64,000 nt of DNA. Origin: Sapria himalayana (Eukaryota; Streptophyta; Magnoliopsida; Malpighiales; Rafflesiaceae). Positions 1-12,258 of this stretch are shown here, in pieces. The notes below the pieces were generated by a model. It was not told the origin of the DNA. It saw only the letters and a program-made list of their open reading frames with translations, and searched no databases. How positions within the stretch are numbered: the stretch's first letter is position 1; each line of letters begins with the position of its first letter. The translations under genes were made by a program, and so were the position numbers. The stretch covers positions 28,297 through 92,296 of the forward strand of contig JAREIK010018579.1 in NCBI GenBank assembly GCA_029783825.1, written 5' to 3'.

Positions 1-270
1 GATATAAATTAAAATATAATTACAAAACCTAAACTGATTCAAAATCAATGTGAAATTTATTACTATATAATAATTCTTTGTTTTTAAATTTTTACTTCTT
101 TTTATAAGATTATTTTTTTTTATTAAATGTAAATTATTAATATTATATTTGTATGACTAATTATTTATTTTGTAATTAATATTTATGTAAAAATTAAACT
201 AATAAATATTTAAAATTAATATTTAAAATTATAATGAATACAAATTAAAATGAGATTTAAAATTTATTAT

Positions 271-840
271 TGCTGTATATGTAATTTATTTTTGATAATC
301 TATTTGTATAAACAAATATTTTTTCTTTTTTAATATTTTCATGTAAGTGCAGGAAAGAAAATATTAGGAGGCCGGGGATGTAGTAGTAGCACAATAACGG
401 AGGTCTTGCTTACAGGACAATGGGTCAAAATTGGAGCAGAACCTGACCCGTCTCATGATCCAACCCACTCCGGTTAAATGAACCAAAATAAATTTTAAAA
501 TAAAATGTTTTATAATTTTATTTTCGGGTGGCTATTTTTGGACCCATGGAACTGTTAATCATCTCTCTCCCCTCTCTCTGTGAGATTTATCGCAACTATT
601 CTATGTGTTGCATACTGTAAGATAGTTTTGTTGATTTAATTTGTAACGCAAAAGCATTTTCTGGTGGATTTAGCTAGTCGTACTGAGTGACACTCCAAGC
701 ACATTTTTTCGGTGTTTATTTCTCATTTCTTGATTCTATCATGGATGGTTGCTGAATTGGGATATATATATTGCTTGTTTTTGTTGTTTCTGTGTTTCTG
801 TATCTCAATCTCACTACCGTGGAAGCACAATTGCCCTATA
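271..840 (-). mobile_element. Solo LTR (copia-like), older inverted-arm copy 1
   Basis: This is a 570-bp non-satellite segment, visible by its higher GC content. Read on the minus strand it starts near TATAGGGCAATTGTGC and ends in ...ATATACAGCA. It is flanked by ATTAT at 266-270 and again at 841-845, which is a 5-bp target duplication. No internal retrotransposon region, primer-binding site or second LTR is present, so it is a solo LTR left by LTR-LTR recombination. The start is TA rather than the canonical TG; the sister copy at 27365-27936 has TG and CA, so this is decay. The segment resembling the GTGGTTCG region of many plant copia LTRs supports the superfamily call, but without internal domains that remains an inference. 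Confidence 0.8.
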
Positions 841-2579
841 ATTATATATGGTATACCGGTTTAATGGATCGATTATTTAGGGGTTTTGTCATTTAAGAGT
901 TTAGCAATTTATGTTTTAAGGCATTTAGTGGTATATAGGTTTTATTTATATAATCAAAATACAAAATATTTTTTTGATTTTTTTAGATTTTGAATGGTTA
1001 TAACCTTTGAATATAAAACAATTTTTAAAATCTTTTGAAATGTGAATACCATGTATAATTATATTAATCTTTTTAATTATATATCATATAAATTCAATAT
1101 AAATAATTTAAATGATAGATATTATAATAATGATCAAAAATTAAATTAATAAACTATTATTAATAATATAAATATTAATTAAAATATATTTAAATAACAA
1201 AAATGATTCAAAATCAAATAAAAATATATTACTAAATAAAAATTTTTAATTTTTAATTTTTTCCATCTTTTTATAAGCTTATATTTTTTATGATTAAAAA
1301 TAAATTATATAAATAATATCTGTCTCACTCAAAATTTATTTTGCAATTAATTTTTCTAAAAAAGTAAAATATAAATAATTAAAATGAATATTTAAAATTA
1401 TAATAAATACAAATGAAAATGAGATTTATTATTTATTAGGTAGTATACAGTGGTTATAAGGTTTATGTATTTAGGGGTTTCGGGTTTTATGAGCTACTGA
1501 TTTAAGTAAGTAAACATTTAGTGGTCTATAGGATTTATTTTAAAAATAAATAACAAAAAATTTATTTTTTGTATTCTTTCTCATTTTTTAACAGAATAAC
1601 CTTTGAAAATATAATAATATTTAAAAATATTTCAAAAGTGAATGCAATATTTATTTATAATAATCATAATAATTATATATCATATAAATTCAATATAAAC
1701 AATGTTATTGATAGATATTCTAATAATTATCAAAAAATAAATTAAAAATTTATTATGAATAAGATTGATATTACTTAAAGTATAATATCAAAACCTAAAA
1801 TGATTCAAAAGCAAATCAAAATATATCACAAAATAATAATTATTTGTTTTTAAATTTTTATGATTTTTATAACCTAATCTATTCTTGGTGAAAAATATTT
1901 TTAATAAATTATATTTTAAACTCATAATTTATTTTATAATTAATAAATATATAAAAATAAAAAACTAAACAAACAAAATTTATTTTTTAAATTATAATGA
2001 AAACAAATAAAAATGAGATTTATTAAATATTATTTAGGGTATACTGGTTTAAAGGATTATCTATATAGGGGTATCGATATTTTGTAGTTTAGTGATTTAA
2101 GTGCTTAGACATTTAGTGGTTTATATGTTTTATTTAAACAATGAAATAACAAAAAAAAATTATATTTTTTTATTTTTTGACATTATTAAATGTTATTATC
2201 ATTGAAAATACAATAATTTTAAATTTTTTTAAAAATGTGAATACAATATTTTGTAATAATAATCATTATAATTATATATAATATAAACTAAATATAAACA
2301 ATTTTATTGATAGATATGAAATCAATTATCAAAAAATAAATTAATATCCTATTATTAATATGATAGATATAAATTAAAATATAATTAAAAAACTTAAAAT
2401 GATTGAAAAACAATATAAAATTTATTATTAAATAATAATTTTTGTTTTTTAGTTTTTACTTCTTTTTATAAGCTTATATATTTTTTTGATGAAAAATAAA
2501 TTATTTAAATTATATTTGTATCACTCATAATTTATTTTGTAATTACTATTTCAATATATTATTTAAATTATATTTAAGG

Positions 2580-2675
2580 TTTACGAGTTTAATTGTTTAA
2601 GTATTTAGGGGCTTCGGGGTTTAGGAGTTTATAGATTTATGTGTTTATGTATTTAATGGTTTATAAGTTTTATTT
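2580..2675 (+). repeat. Octamer run inside a monomer (clear example)
   Basis: Twelve consecutive 8-bp units stay exactly in register: TTTACGAG, TTTAATTG, TTTAAGTA, TTTAGGGG, CTTCGGGG, TTTAGGAG, TTTATAGA, TTTATGTG, TTTATGTA, TTTAATGG, TTTATAAG, TTTTATTT. Eleven begin with TTT or its one-base variant CTT, and ten begin with TTTA. The unit resembles the plant telomere heptamer TTTAGGG with one extra G. The same run occurs in nearly every monomer, and in the reverse array it reads as CCTAAACC-type octamers. A derivation from telomeric repeat is possible but not shown. Confidence 0.85.
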
Positions 2676-3899
2676 AAACAATGATATAACAAAAAATTTA
2701 TTTTTGTTATTTTTTCTCATTTTTGAAGGTTATAACCTTTCAAAATATAACAATTTTTAAATTTTGTTTATATATGAATACAATATTTAGTTATGATAAT
2801 CTTAATAATTATATATCATGTAAATTCAATATAAACAATTATATTGATAGATATTATATTAATGATCAGAAAATAAATTAATAAACTATTATTAATAAGA
2901 TAGATATTATTTTAAATATATTTGCAAAACATAAATTTATTCAAAATCAAAATAAAATATATTACTTAATAATAATTTATTTGATGTTTTGCTTATTTTA
3001 ATAAGTTTATATTTTTTTTATTAAAAGTAAATTATTTAAATTATATTTGTCTTCCTCATAATTTATTTTTAATTTATAATTCTATAAAAATAAACTAATA
3101 AATAATTAAAATGAATAATTAAAACTTTAATGAATACAAATAAAATAGACATTTATTATTTATTGTTCAGGATATACTAGTTTAATGGTTTAAGTATTTA
3201 GATGTTTTGTGGTTTAGTGATTTAAGTGTTTAGGCCTTTAGTGATTTATGGTTTTTATTTAAAGAATGGAAAAATAAAAAATTTAATTTTTTGATTTTTT
3301 TAATTTTTGAGGGTTATTACCTTTGAAATTATAATAATTTTTAATTTTATTTAAATTTGAATATAATATTCAGTAATAATAATCTTAATAATTATATATA
3401 ATGTAAACTCAAAATAAATAATTTTATTAATAGATTTTATAATAATGATCAAAAAAATTAATAAACTAGTTTTAATAAGAATTATATAAATTAAAATATA
3501 ATTGCAAAATCAAAAAAGATTCAAAATAAAAATAAAATATATTACTAAATAATAAATTTTTGTTTTTAAAATTTTGCCTCTTTTTATAAGTATATATTTT
3601 TTTCTTAATGAAAAATAAATTATTTAAATTGATCTGTCACACTAATAATTTATTTCGTAATTAATATTTCTATAAAAATAAACTGATATATAATTAAAAT
3701 AAAAATTTAAAAATATAGTTAATAAAAATTAAATTTAGATTTATGATTTTTTATTAATGTACACCAGTTTAATTGTTTAAGTATTTAGAGGTTTTGTCGT
3801 TTAGGAGTTTAGCAATTTATGTTTTTAGACATTTAGTGGTTTATAGTTTTTATTTAATCAATAAAATAACAAAAAAAAAATTTGTAATTTTTTCGCATT

Positions 3900-6590
3900 T
3901 TCATCAGTTATAACCTTTGAAAATATAATAATATTTAAATTTTTTTTGAAATATGAATACAATATTTAGTTATAATAATATTAGTAATTATATATGATAT
4001 AAATTCAATATAAATAATTTTATTGATAGATATTATAATAATGATCAAATTTAAATTATTAAACTATTAATAAAAAGATTGAAATTAATTAAAAAATATT
4101 TACAAAACCCAAATTGATTCAAAATAAAGTAAAATATATTACTGGATAATAATTTTTAATTTTTAAATTTTAACTTATTTTATAAGCATATATTTTTTTT
4201 GATTAAAAATAAATAAATTAAAATCTATGTCACTCTCATAATTTAATTTGTAATAAATATTCTATAAAAATAAACAAATAAATAATTAAAATGAATATTT
4301 AAAATTATAATAATTAGAAATAAAAATTAGATTTATTAATTATTAAGTAGTATATAGCAGTTTAATGGTTTATGTATTTAGGCAATATAAGGTTTAAAAG
4401 TTTACTGATTTAACAGTGTATGCATTTAGTGGATTATAGGTTTTATTAAAAAAATATAATAATAACAAATTTATTTTTATTATTTATTGTTATTTTCAAA
4501 GGTTATAACCTTTGAAAATAAAATAATTTTTAAATTTTTCTTAAATGTGAATACAATATTTAGATATAATAATCATTATATTTATATATAAAATAAATTC
4601 AATATAAACAATTTTATTGATAAATATTCTAATAATGTTCAAAAAATAAATTAATAATATATTATTAATAAGATAGATATCAATTAAAATATAATTACAA
4701 AACCTAAAATGATTCAGAAGAAAAGAAAAATATATTACTATATAATAATTTTTTATTTTGCATTTTTTTTTCTTTTAAAAAGTTTATCAATAATTTTTTG
4801 ATGAAAAATAATTTATATAATTTATATTTGTCTAACTCAATTTATTTTGTAATTAATATTTATATATAAATAATCAAATAAATAATTAAAATGAATATTT
4901 AAAATTATATTGAAAAAAAATGTGATTTATTATTTATTTATATTATTTAGGGATACCGGTTTAATTTAAATTAGATCTGTCTCTCTAATAATTTATTTTG
5001 TAATTAATATTTTTATAAAATAAATTGATAAATAATTAATATAAAAATTTAAAATTATACTGTTTAAATATTAAAATTAGATTTATGATTTATTATTAAT
5101 ATATACCACTTTAATGATTTAAGTATTTAGAGGTTTTGACGTTAGGAGGTTAGTGATTTATGTTTTTAGGGTTTTAGTGGTTTATAGGTTTTATTTAAAA
5201 AAATAAAATTACAAAAAAAATTTCTATAATATTTTATCATTTTCATAGGTTATAACATTTGAAATATAATAATATTTAAACTTTTTTGAAATTTTAATAC
5301 AATATTTTGTTATAATAATATTAATAATTAATATATCATATAAATTCAATATAAACAATTTTATTGATAGATAATATAATAATGATTAAAATTTAAATTA
5401 ATAAACTATTAATAAAAATATTTATAATAATTAAAAAATATTTACAAAACCCAAAATGATTCAAAATTAAAGTTAATATAGTATTGGATAATAATTTTTA
5501 ATTTTTAAATTTTTACTTCTTTTATAAGCATATATATTTTTTGATATATATAAACTAATTAAAATATATATGTCGCTCTAATAATTTAATTTGTAATAAA
5601 TATTTCTATAAATTTAAAATAATAAATAATTAAAATGAATATTTAAAATTATAATAAAATAGAAATAAATATTAGATTTATTAATTATTAAGTAGTATAT
5701 AGCAGTTTAATGGTTTATGTATTTATGCATTATGAGGTTTAGAAGTTTACTGATTTAACTATGTATGCATTTAGTTGTTTATAGGTTTTATTTAAAAAAT
5801 AAATAATAAAAAAGTTATTTTTATTATTTTTTGATATTTTCAAAGGTTATAACCTTTGAAAATATAATAAATTTTAAATTTTTTTTTAAATGTGAATACA
5901 AGATTTAGTTATAATAATAATTATATTTATATATCATATAAATTCAATATATAAAATTTTATTGATAAATATTCGAATAATGATCAAAAAATAAATTAAT
6001 AATCTATTATTAATAAGATAGATATCAATTAAAATATAATTACAAAACCTAAAATGATTCAGAAGAAAATCAAAATATATTACTATATAATAATTTTTTG
6101 TTTTGAAATTTTTTTTTATTTTAAAAAGTTTATCAATAATTTTGATGAAAAATAATTTATATAAATTATATTTGTCTAACTCAATTTATTTTGTAATTAA
6201 TATTTATGTATAAATAAACAAATAAATAATTAAAATGAATATTTAAAATTATAATGACAAAAATGAGATATATTATTTATTATTTAGGGATACCAGTTTA
6301 ATTTAAATTAGATTTGTCTCACAAATAATTTATTTAGTTATTTATATTTCTATGAAATAAATTGATAAATAATTAAAATAAAAATTTAAAATTATACTGA
6401 ATAAAAATTAAAATGAGATTTATGATTTATTATTAATGTATACCAGCTTAATGATTTAAGTGTTTAGAGGTTTTTTCGATATGAGTTTAGTGATTTATGT
6501 TTTTAGGCTTTTAGTGGTTTATAGGTTTTATTTAAAAAAATAAAATAACTAAACAAATTTCTATAATTTTTTATCATTTTCATAGGCTAT
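3900..6590 (+). repeat. A-B dimer subarray (about 595 + 745 bp)
   Basis: Cores alternate in spacing: 3909 to 4505 (about 595), 4505 to 5250 (about 745), 5250 to 5850 (about 595), 5850 to 6590 (about 745). The longer spacing comes from an extra stretch of about 150 bp that starts TTTAATTTAAATTAGATCTG and repeats the end of the monomer (TAATTTATTTTGTAATTAATATT ... GATTTATGATTTATTATTAATG). The next dimer continues across the hAT element once its length is subtracted, through 10900 to 11648. Similar dimers recur at 15132-18330 and, reversed, at 39125-42965 and 54970-56300. Confidence 0.75.
4493..4518. repeat. Perfect 26-bp palindrome of the monomer core
   Basis: The half-site TTTTCAAAGGTTA is followed directly by its exact reverse complement. 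Other perfect copies that I located are at 5837-5862, 10888-10913, 12233-12258, 14532-14557, 16457-16482, 21548-21573, 28953-28978, 40446-40471 and 41629-41654. Most other monomers have the core with one to three mismatches. A perfect palindrome with no spacer can form a cruciform or bind a symmetric protein dimer; neither is shown here. Confidence 0.9.
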
Positions 6591-7112
6591 AACATTTGAA
6601 AATATAATAATATTTAAAATTTTTTGAACTTTTAATATAATATTTTGTTATAATAATATTAATAATTATATATCATATAAATTTAATATAAATAATTTTA
6701 TTGATAGATATTATAATAATGATCAAAAATTAAATTTATAAACTATTAATATTAAGATAGATATTATTTAAAAAATATTTACAAAACACAAATTGATTCA
6801 AAATTAAAGTAACTTATATTACTTGATAATAATTTTTAATTTATAATTTTTAAATTTATACTTCTTTTATAAGCATATATTTTTATTAGATAAATAATAT
6901 ATTCTTTAAATTATATTTGTCCCACTCATAATTTATTTTGTAATAAATATTTCTAAATAAATACACTAATAAATAATTAAAATGAATATTTAAAAATATA
7001 ATAAATTGCAATAAAAAATAGATTTATTAATTATTAAGTAGTATTTAGCACTTTAATGATTTATGTATTTAGGCATTACGGGGTTTAGCAGTTTACTAAT
7101 TTAACTTTATAT

Positions 7113-7120
7113 GTATTTAG
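7113..7120. repeat. hAT target-site duplication, left copy
   Basis: GTATTTAG at 7113-7120 pairs with GCATTGAG at 10817-10824. Satellite monomers elsewhere have GCATTTAG at this place (for example just before GTGGTTTATA near 12170). Each flank therefore differs from the presumed original 8-mer by one base, at different positions. An 8-bp duplication is the hallmark of hAT elements. Confidence 0.8.
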
Positions 7121-7698
7121 TAGGGCTGCTCACGAGACTCGGAGATTCACGACCCAACCCGAAGTCTTGTCCCGAAAAAATCAGGACGAGAAAAATCCGT
7201 TGACTTTGACTTTTCCCATCCCATTCTTTCATGTATTTTTTCTTTTGGGACGATTCCAGATCTTAAGCAATATCCATCCCGAGAACCATCCCGTCATAAA
7301 ATATCGATACTAGAACAGGAATATATATATATATATAACATGAAGATGCCCCCAATTCCCCTACTGCCCATCCAATTCCGAAGCACCTATTGTTGTTCCG
7401 ACGAGTTCCAGGCCACATCACGCTGTTCCTGCCATGTTCATGTAGGTCCAGCCCTTGTCCGTCACACTTCTAGTTGCCTCCACTGTGTCTCAGATGCCAC
7501 TAGCATTTTGGTTTGTTTTTCTGACGAGAATTGAGTGATTAATTATTATTATTATGTATCTCAGTTAGTTTTGTTGAGTATTGGTTGTTGTGTTGTGGTT
7601 GGGCCGAATGGGTGGCTTAATGTGTTACAGTATGTTTTGTTGTGCTTGCTTGTTTGAAATATTTATTTGTATTTATACTTAACATAACATAGTAATTA

Positions 7699-9812
7699 AT
7701 GGCAATGAAGATTGCACAATCCAGCGGTAAACGAAAAATATAATAAATTGAAGATGATCACATCTCAAATGATCAAAGTACTGGTAAATCCAATCATCAT
7801 CCTTTCACGAACCCTCCTATTGTTACGGCAGGATCTTCAATTCCAATTGTAAAAGAACGTCAAGGTACATCTGAGCCTCAAGTTCATAAAAAGTATAAGT
7901 AAGGTGTTTGGGAAACTTATAAGATATTAGTTGATTCAGAGAGAAATGAAACTGGTAGGGCAGCTTGTATATGGTGTAGGAAAGAATAATTGGCAAAAAG
8001 TGATCAAGGTACTTTGGGTTTATTGAAATACTTGAGAGAGACTTGTAGCAAATTTCAACACAAAAAAAGAATTAATAGAAGCTCACAAAGCTAATGACAA
8101 GTCACAAACTTTGTTGAGTTTCACTAAAGGTACTAGTTCAGAGAATAACAAATTAACTTGTTGGCAATTTGATCATCAACTAGTTAGGGAGGCTTTGGTG
8201 AAAATGATCATAAAAGATGAATTTCCTTTTTATTTTGTTGAGAGGGATGAGTTTAAAAAGTTTTGTAAAGTTAGTGTGCATAAATTGAAAAATTCCATCT
8301 AGGCACTCTTTACTAGGGGATTGTTTTTCTTTGTTTGTGAAGGAAAAGAAGAAATTATTTGATAGCAAATCATCTCATTGTTGTAGAGTTTCATTGACTA
8401 CCGACACTTGGACTAGCATTCAAAATTCGTCTAATATATGTTCGACTATTCATTTCATTGATTCTCATTAAAACATACACAAAAGGCTTTTGAACTTTTG
8501 TGTAATTAAAAATTATTCTGAAGTTAATATTAGAAATGCTATTGAGTTTTTCATGAATGAATGGGGTTTGAGAATGTTGATGTGCATTGCGGTTGACAAT
8601 GCATCAAATAATGATGTTGCAGTTAAATAATTCAAAAAAAGGCTTGTGAAGAAAAGTGTTGTACCTTTGAGAGGCGAGCATTTTCATATGAGATATTGTG
8701 CTCATATCCTAAACTTAATTGTCAGAGATGGCATTGCAGTAGTTGAAGGTGCTATTCAAAAAATTAGAGGTGTGGTGAAATATGTCTGGAGCAGTCCTAA
8801 AAGATTAGATATGTTTAAGTTATGTGTTGAAGAAGCAAACTTGACATATGATTCTTCATTGCAATTAGATTTTCCTACAAGATGGAATTCAACTTATTTG
8901 ATGCTACAAACTGATATAAAATATCAAAAAGAATTTGATAAGTTTGAGGACAAAGACAAAAGGTTTTTGAAGGAGTTTGGTTCAAACGTTCCAACTGTGA
9001 GAGACTGAACAAACGCCAAATTTTTGGCTGGTTTCTTAAAAGCTTTTTTTGAGGTAACTTGTAAATTTTCTGGCTCATAATATTCTACCTCTAGTGTTTA
9101 TTTTCTTGAGATTATTCAAATTTTTAAAAATACTAAGATTTGTTAAAATAGAAGAGACATAATGGTGTCTGAAATGGATATGAAAATAAGGCATAAATTC
9201 AACAAATATTAGGGTTCTCTACAATCAACAAATATTATGCTTTTAGTAGCAGTAGTGTTGAATGCAAGATATGAGCTGAAATATCTCAAGGTTAAGTACA
9301 CTTAGCATTATGAGGAGCAATTGACTAAAAATTTGGTGAAAAATGTTATAAATGCTTTAAATGAGAAGATAGATGATTATACAGATTTAAATGAAGATGA
9401 ATCAAAAGAAGATGATTTCTCTTCTACTGTGTTGAAGAAAAATGATGATTTTTTTGATGGTAGAGATACTTATGTTGATGATTTTTTTGTTGAATTGGAG
9501 AAAGAACAAGAAGTTGTAGCTTTGGAAGAGTTGGATAGGTACTTGGAGAACAAACTTGAAAAAAATAGAATTGATTTTGATCTTCTAAACTGGTGGAAGG
9601 TTAATGAGGTTAGGTATCCTTCTTTGGAAAATGTAGCAAAAGATGTATTTTCTATCCAAGCATCTACTGTGGCCTACCAATCTACATTTAGCACTGAAGG
9701 GAGAACTTTAGGTAAATTTAGGAGTTCTTTAACACCTATTACAGCTGAAGTTTTCATATGTCTACAAGATTGGTTGAGAAGCTCAAACAAACCTATTAAA
9801 TTGAAGAATTAG
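7699..9812 (+). pseudogene. hAT transposase pseudogene (BED finger, RNase H-like core, hATC dimerisation)
   Basis: An ATG at 7699 opens a frame that hits TAA at 7741, 7744, 7900 and 7987, then shifts frame near 8060-8110. From about 8310 to 9812 one frame carries the rest, broken by stops near 8470, 8628, 9006 and several between 9060 and 9310. Domains in order: a BED-type zinc finger (GVWETYK, then CIWC at 7966-7977; the later expected histidine looks like tyrosine); TTDTWTS with the first catalytic Asp codon at 8403-8405; VDNASNN with the second Asp at 8595-8597; CAHILNLIVRDG and DFPTRWNSTY around 8700-8900; and a C-terminal dimerisation domain at about 9575-9785 with LLNWWKVNEVRYP, STFSTEGRTLGKFRSSL and CLQDWLRSS. 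These motifs are characteristic of plant hAT transposases. Family membership is secure; activity is excluded by the stops. Confidence 0.9.
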
Positions 9813-9839
9813 TTCAAGACCTTGATGATAATGAATCAG

Positions 9840-9930
9840 GTTAGTATACAAATGTTGTAAATTTTAATTTCACTTTTACTTATTTTATTCATTCAATTTA
9901 ATAAAAATATGGTTCAATTACAATTTTCAG
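9840..9930 (+). other. Possible intron near the 3' end of the hAT pseudogene
   Basis: Just after the transposase stop, CAG/GTTAGTATAC at 9838-9849 and CAATTTTCAG/AGG at 9921-9933 bound a 91-bp T-rich stretch with correct plant splice-site form. A one-base frame change near 9808 would extend the protein into an acidic tail (QDLDDNES) leading to this donor site. This is inference from splice-site consensus only. Confidence 0.35.
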
Positions 9931-10798
9931 AGGGTTCTCAAGATCCAAATATTCTTCCAACTATAGTTGGCCAACTAAATTTGGAATGGGTGTATTAAAT
10001 TTTATAAGGTAATATTTTGTTTTTTTATTACTCTTTCATATAAGAAAATTATGTCTGCATGATTAACACGTATTCATCTTTGGTTGTCCTTCTACAGTGG
10101 AGCAAGAAAAGGGAGAAGTTGTAGAAGAGATAATTAATTGGGTTTGGATTTTCATTGCTATTCCAGGATGGACCTTTGAAATGATTATTATTATGGTTTT
10201 TATTATTTGTATTTTTTTTGTTATATTAATATGCCTAATTTTAGCAATTACATAAGTAGTAATTGCTGCTACCAATGTTTGTCGTCATCTTTAGCTATTC
10301 CTTAATATTTTAAGTAATTATTTAAAAAATGTAGTATTGCTATTACGGTCAACTTTCAATCGGCTGAACAAAACCAACTTGTGAAAAAATAAAGAACCAA
10401 ATTAAGCACACAACTCAGTCCCATTCTATTTAACATTTCTATCCTTTTCTGCACATCAAAGCTTTTGACAAGGTAATGGAACTCGTTTGCGGTTTTCAGC
10501 CTATTTGACAAAACAAAATTGGCCCAATTTAAGTTTGAAAGATACATAACTAAGGAATGATAAATGGTACAACAAAAGGTTTCAACATGAACTAACTTAG
10601 CTGGTTTGAAGAAAATAAATTGAAAAAAAATGTCTGAACTCCATTCCGTCCCGGAACCATTTTCTCCTACCCAAAATCCCCGATCTTCGTCCCATCCCAT
10701 CCGATTACTTTCAACCTATAGGATGGGTCTGGATCTTCAAAAAAAAAATCTCTGAACTGTGGTAAGGGACTGGAGATTTGTAATCCCCATCCCATCCT

Positions 10799-10824
10799 GT
10801 CCCATGAGCACCCCTAGCATTGAG
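10799..10824 (-). repeat. hAT right terminal inverted repeat and target duplication
   Basis: The right end GTCCCATGAGCACCCCTA (10799-10816) is the inverted partner of 7121-7138, with three mismatches. It is followed by the right target copy GCATTGAG, after which the monomer resumes with TGGTTTTTAGGTTTTATTT. Confidence 0.85.
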
Positions 10825-12232
10825 TGGTTTTTAGGTTTTATTTAAAAAATAAAATAACAAAAAATTTATTTTTATTATTTTTTGATATTTTCAAAGGTTA
10901 TAACCTTTGAAAATATAATAATTTTTAAATTTTTTTCATATGTGAATACAATATTTAGTTATACTAATCATTATATTTATATATTATATAAATTCAATAT
11001 AAACAATTTTATTAATAAATATTCTAATAATAATCAAAAAATAAATTAATAATTTTTTAATAATAAGATAGATATTAATTAAAATATAATTACAAAACTA
11101 AAAATGATTCAGAAGCAAAGAAAAATATATTACTATATAATAATTTTTTGTTTTTGAATTTTTTCTTCTTTTAATAAGTTTATCTATATTTTTTTGATGA
11201 AAAATAATTTATATAAATTATATTTGTGTAACTCATAATTTATTTGTAATTAATATTTATATAAAAATAAACAAATAAATAATTAAATTTGAATATTTAA
11301 AATTAAAATGAAAAAAAAATGAGATTTATTCTTTATTATTTAGGATATACCGGTTTAATTTAAATTAGATCTATCTCACTAATAATTTATTTTGTAATTA
11401 ATATTTCTATAAAAATAAACTGATAAATAATTAAAATAAAAATTTAAAATTATACTGAATAAAAATTAAAATGAGATAAATGATTTTTTATTAATCTATA
11501 CTAGTTTAATGGAATAAGTATTTAGAGGTTTTATCGTTTAAAAGTTTAGCAATTTATGTTTTTAGGCTTTTAGTGGTTTATAGGTTTTATAAAAAAAAAT
11601 AAAATAACAAAAATATTTTCGATAATTTGTTATCATTTTCATAGGTTATAACCTTTGAAAATATAATAATATTTACAATTTTTTGAAATGTGAATACAAT
11701 ATTTAGTAATATTAATATTAATAATTATATATCATATAAATTCAATATAAACAATTTTATTGTCAGACAATATAATAATGATCTAAAATTAAATAAATAA
11801 ACTATTAATAAAAAGATAGATATTAATTAAAAAAATATTTACACAACCCAAATTGTTTCAAAATTAAAGTAAAATATATTACTGGATAATAATTTTTAAT
11901 TTTTAAATTTTTATTTCTTTTAGAACCGTATATTTTTTTATTAAAAATAAATAAATTAAATTATATTTGTCGCACTCATACTTTATTTTCTAATAAATAT
12001 TTCAAAAAAAATAAACTAATAAATAATTAAAATGAATATTTAAAATTATAATAAATAGAAATAAAAATTAGATTTATTAATTATTAAGTATTATATAGAT
12101 GTTTAATGTTTTATGTATTTAGGCATTACGGGGTTTAGGAGTTTACTGATTTAACTGTGTATGCATTTAGTGGTTTATAAGTTTTATTTAAGAAAAAAAA
12201 TAAAAAAAGATTATTTTTATTATTTTTTGATA

Positions 12233-12258
12233 TTTTCAAAGGTTATAACCTTTGAAAA
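12233..12258. repeat. Perfect palindrome at the switch point of a chimeric monomer
   Basis: Left of this copy the sequence follows the A/B dimer type (ATTTTTTGATATTTTCAAAGG). To the right it follows the TAAGTAAGTAAAC-type monomer (TTATTTATAATAATCATAATAAT, then GATTGATATTACTTAAAATATAAT). The change of type lies at or within a few tens of bases of the palindrome. Confidence 0.65.

Larger units (their letters stand above)
1..7112 (+). repeat. Satellite array, forward block 1
   Basis: About ten diverged monomers lie head to tail. The centres of the recurring core (GGTTATAACC or close variants) fall near 994, 1596, 2202, 2735, 3312, 3909, 4505, 5250, 5850 and 6590, so spacing is about 530-605 bp with a longer form near 745 bp. 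Order within a monomer: octamer run starting near GGTATACCGG and ending in GGTTTATAGGTTTTATTT; palindromic core; ATATATCATATAAATTCAAT; TGATAGATATT; a GATTCAAAA box; TATAAGCTTATA; CTCATAATTTATTTTG; and AAAATGAGATTTATTATT, then the next octamer run. There is no coding potential. The left edge is cut by the window. From about 1500 two variants follow each other: one marked by TTTAAGTAAGTAAACATTTAG, the next by GATTATCTATATAGGGGTAT. Both recur in the same order elsewhere. The satellite family is not one I recognise. Confidence 0.9.
7121..10816 (+). mobile_element. Decayed hAT DNA transposon, 3.7 kb
   Basis: The element interrupts a satellite monomer inside its octamer run. Its left end TAGGGCTGCTCACGAGAC and the reverse complement of its right end, TAGGGGTGCTCATGGGAC, match at 15 of 18 positions. 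Inside each end, CCCATCCCATYC-type subterminal motifs recur (near 7216, 10688 and 10787), as in many plant hATs. The 5' 580 bp is non-coding, with an AT dinucleotide run near 7322-7336. A transposase pseudogene occupies 7699-9812, and a 3' region of about 1 kb follows. The element cannot encode an active transposase. Both flanks are still recognisable satellite in the same phase, so the insertion came after the local array formed. Confidence 0.9.

Noticed and set aside
271..840. MITE or gene fragment instead of LTR
   Set aside because: There are no terminal inverted repeats beyond the short TG/CA ends, and the 5-bp target duplication and TG...CA ends of the sister copy fit an LTR.
7340..7534. 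64-codon frame in the 5' part of the hAT element
   Set aside because: It lies upstream of the transposase in subterminal DNA, has no recognisable motif, and is out of context for a second gene.
8180..9078. Minus-strand frames at 8180-8368 and 8875-9078
   Set aside because: They are antisense shadows of the transposase pseudogene.
10063..10700. Minus-strand frames of 70 and 114 codons in the hAT 3' region
   Set aside because: They are composed of subterminal repeat and T-rich DNA with no domain; chance frames in a non-coding element end.
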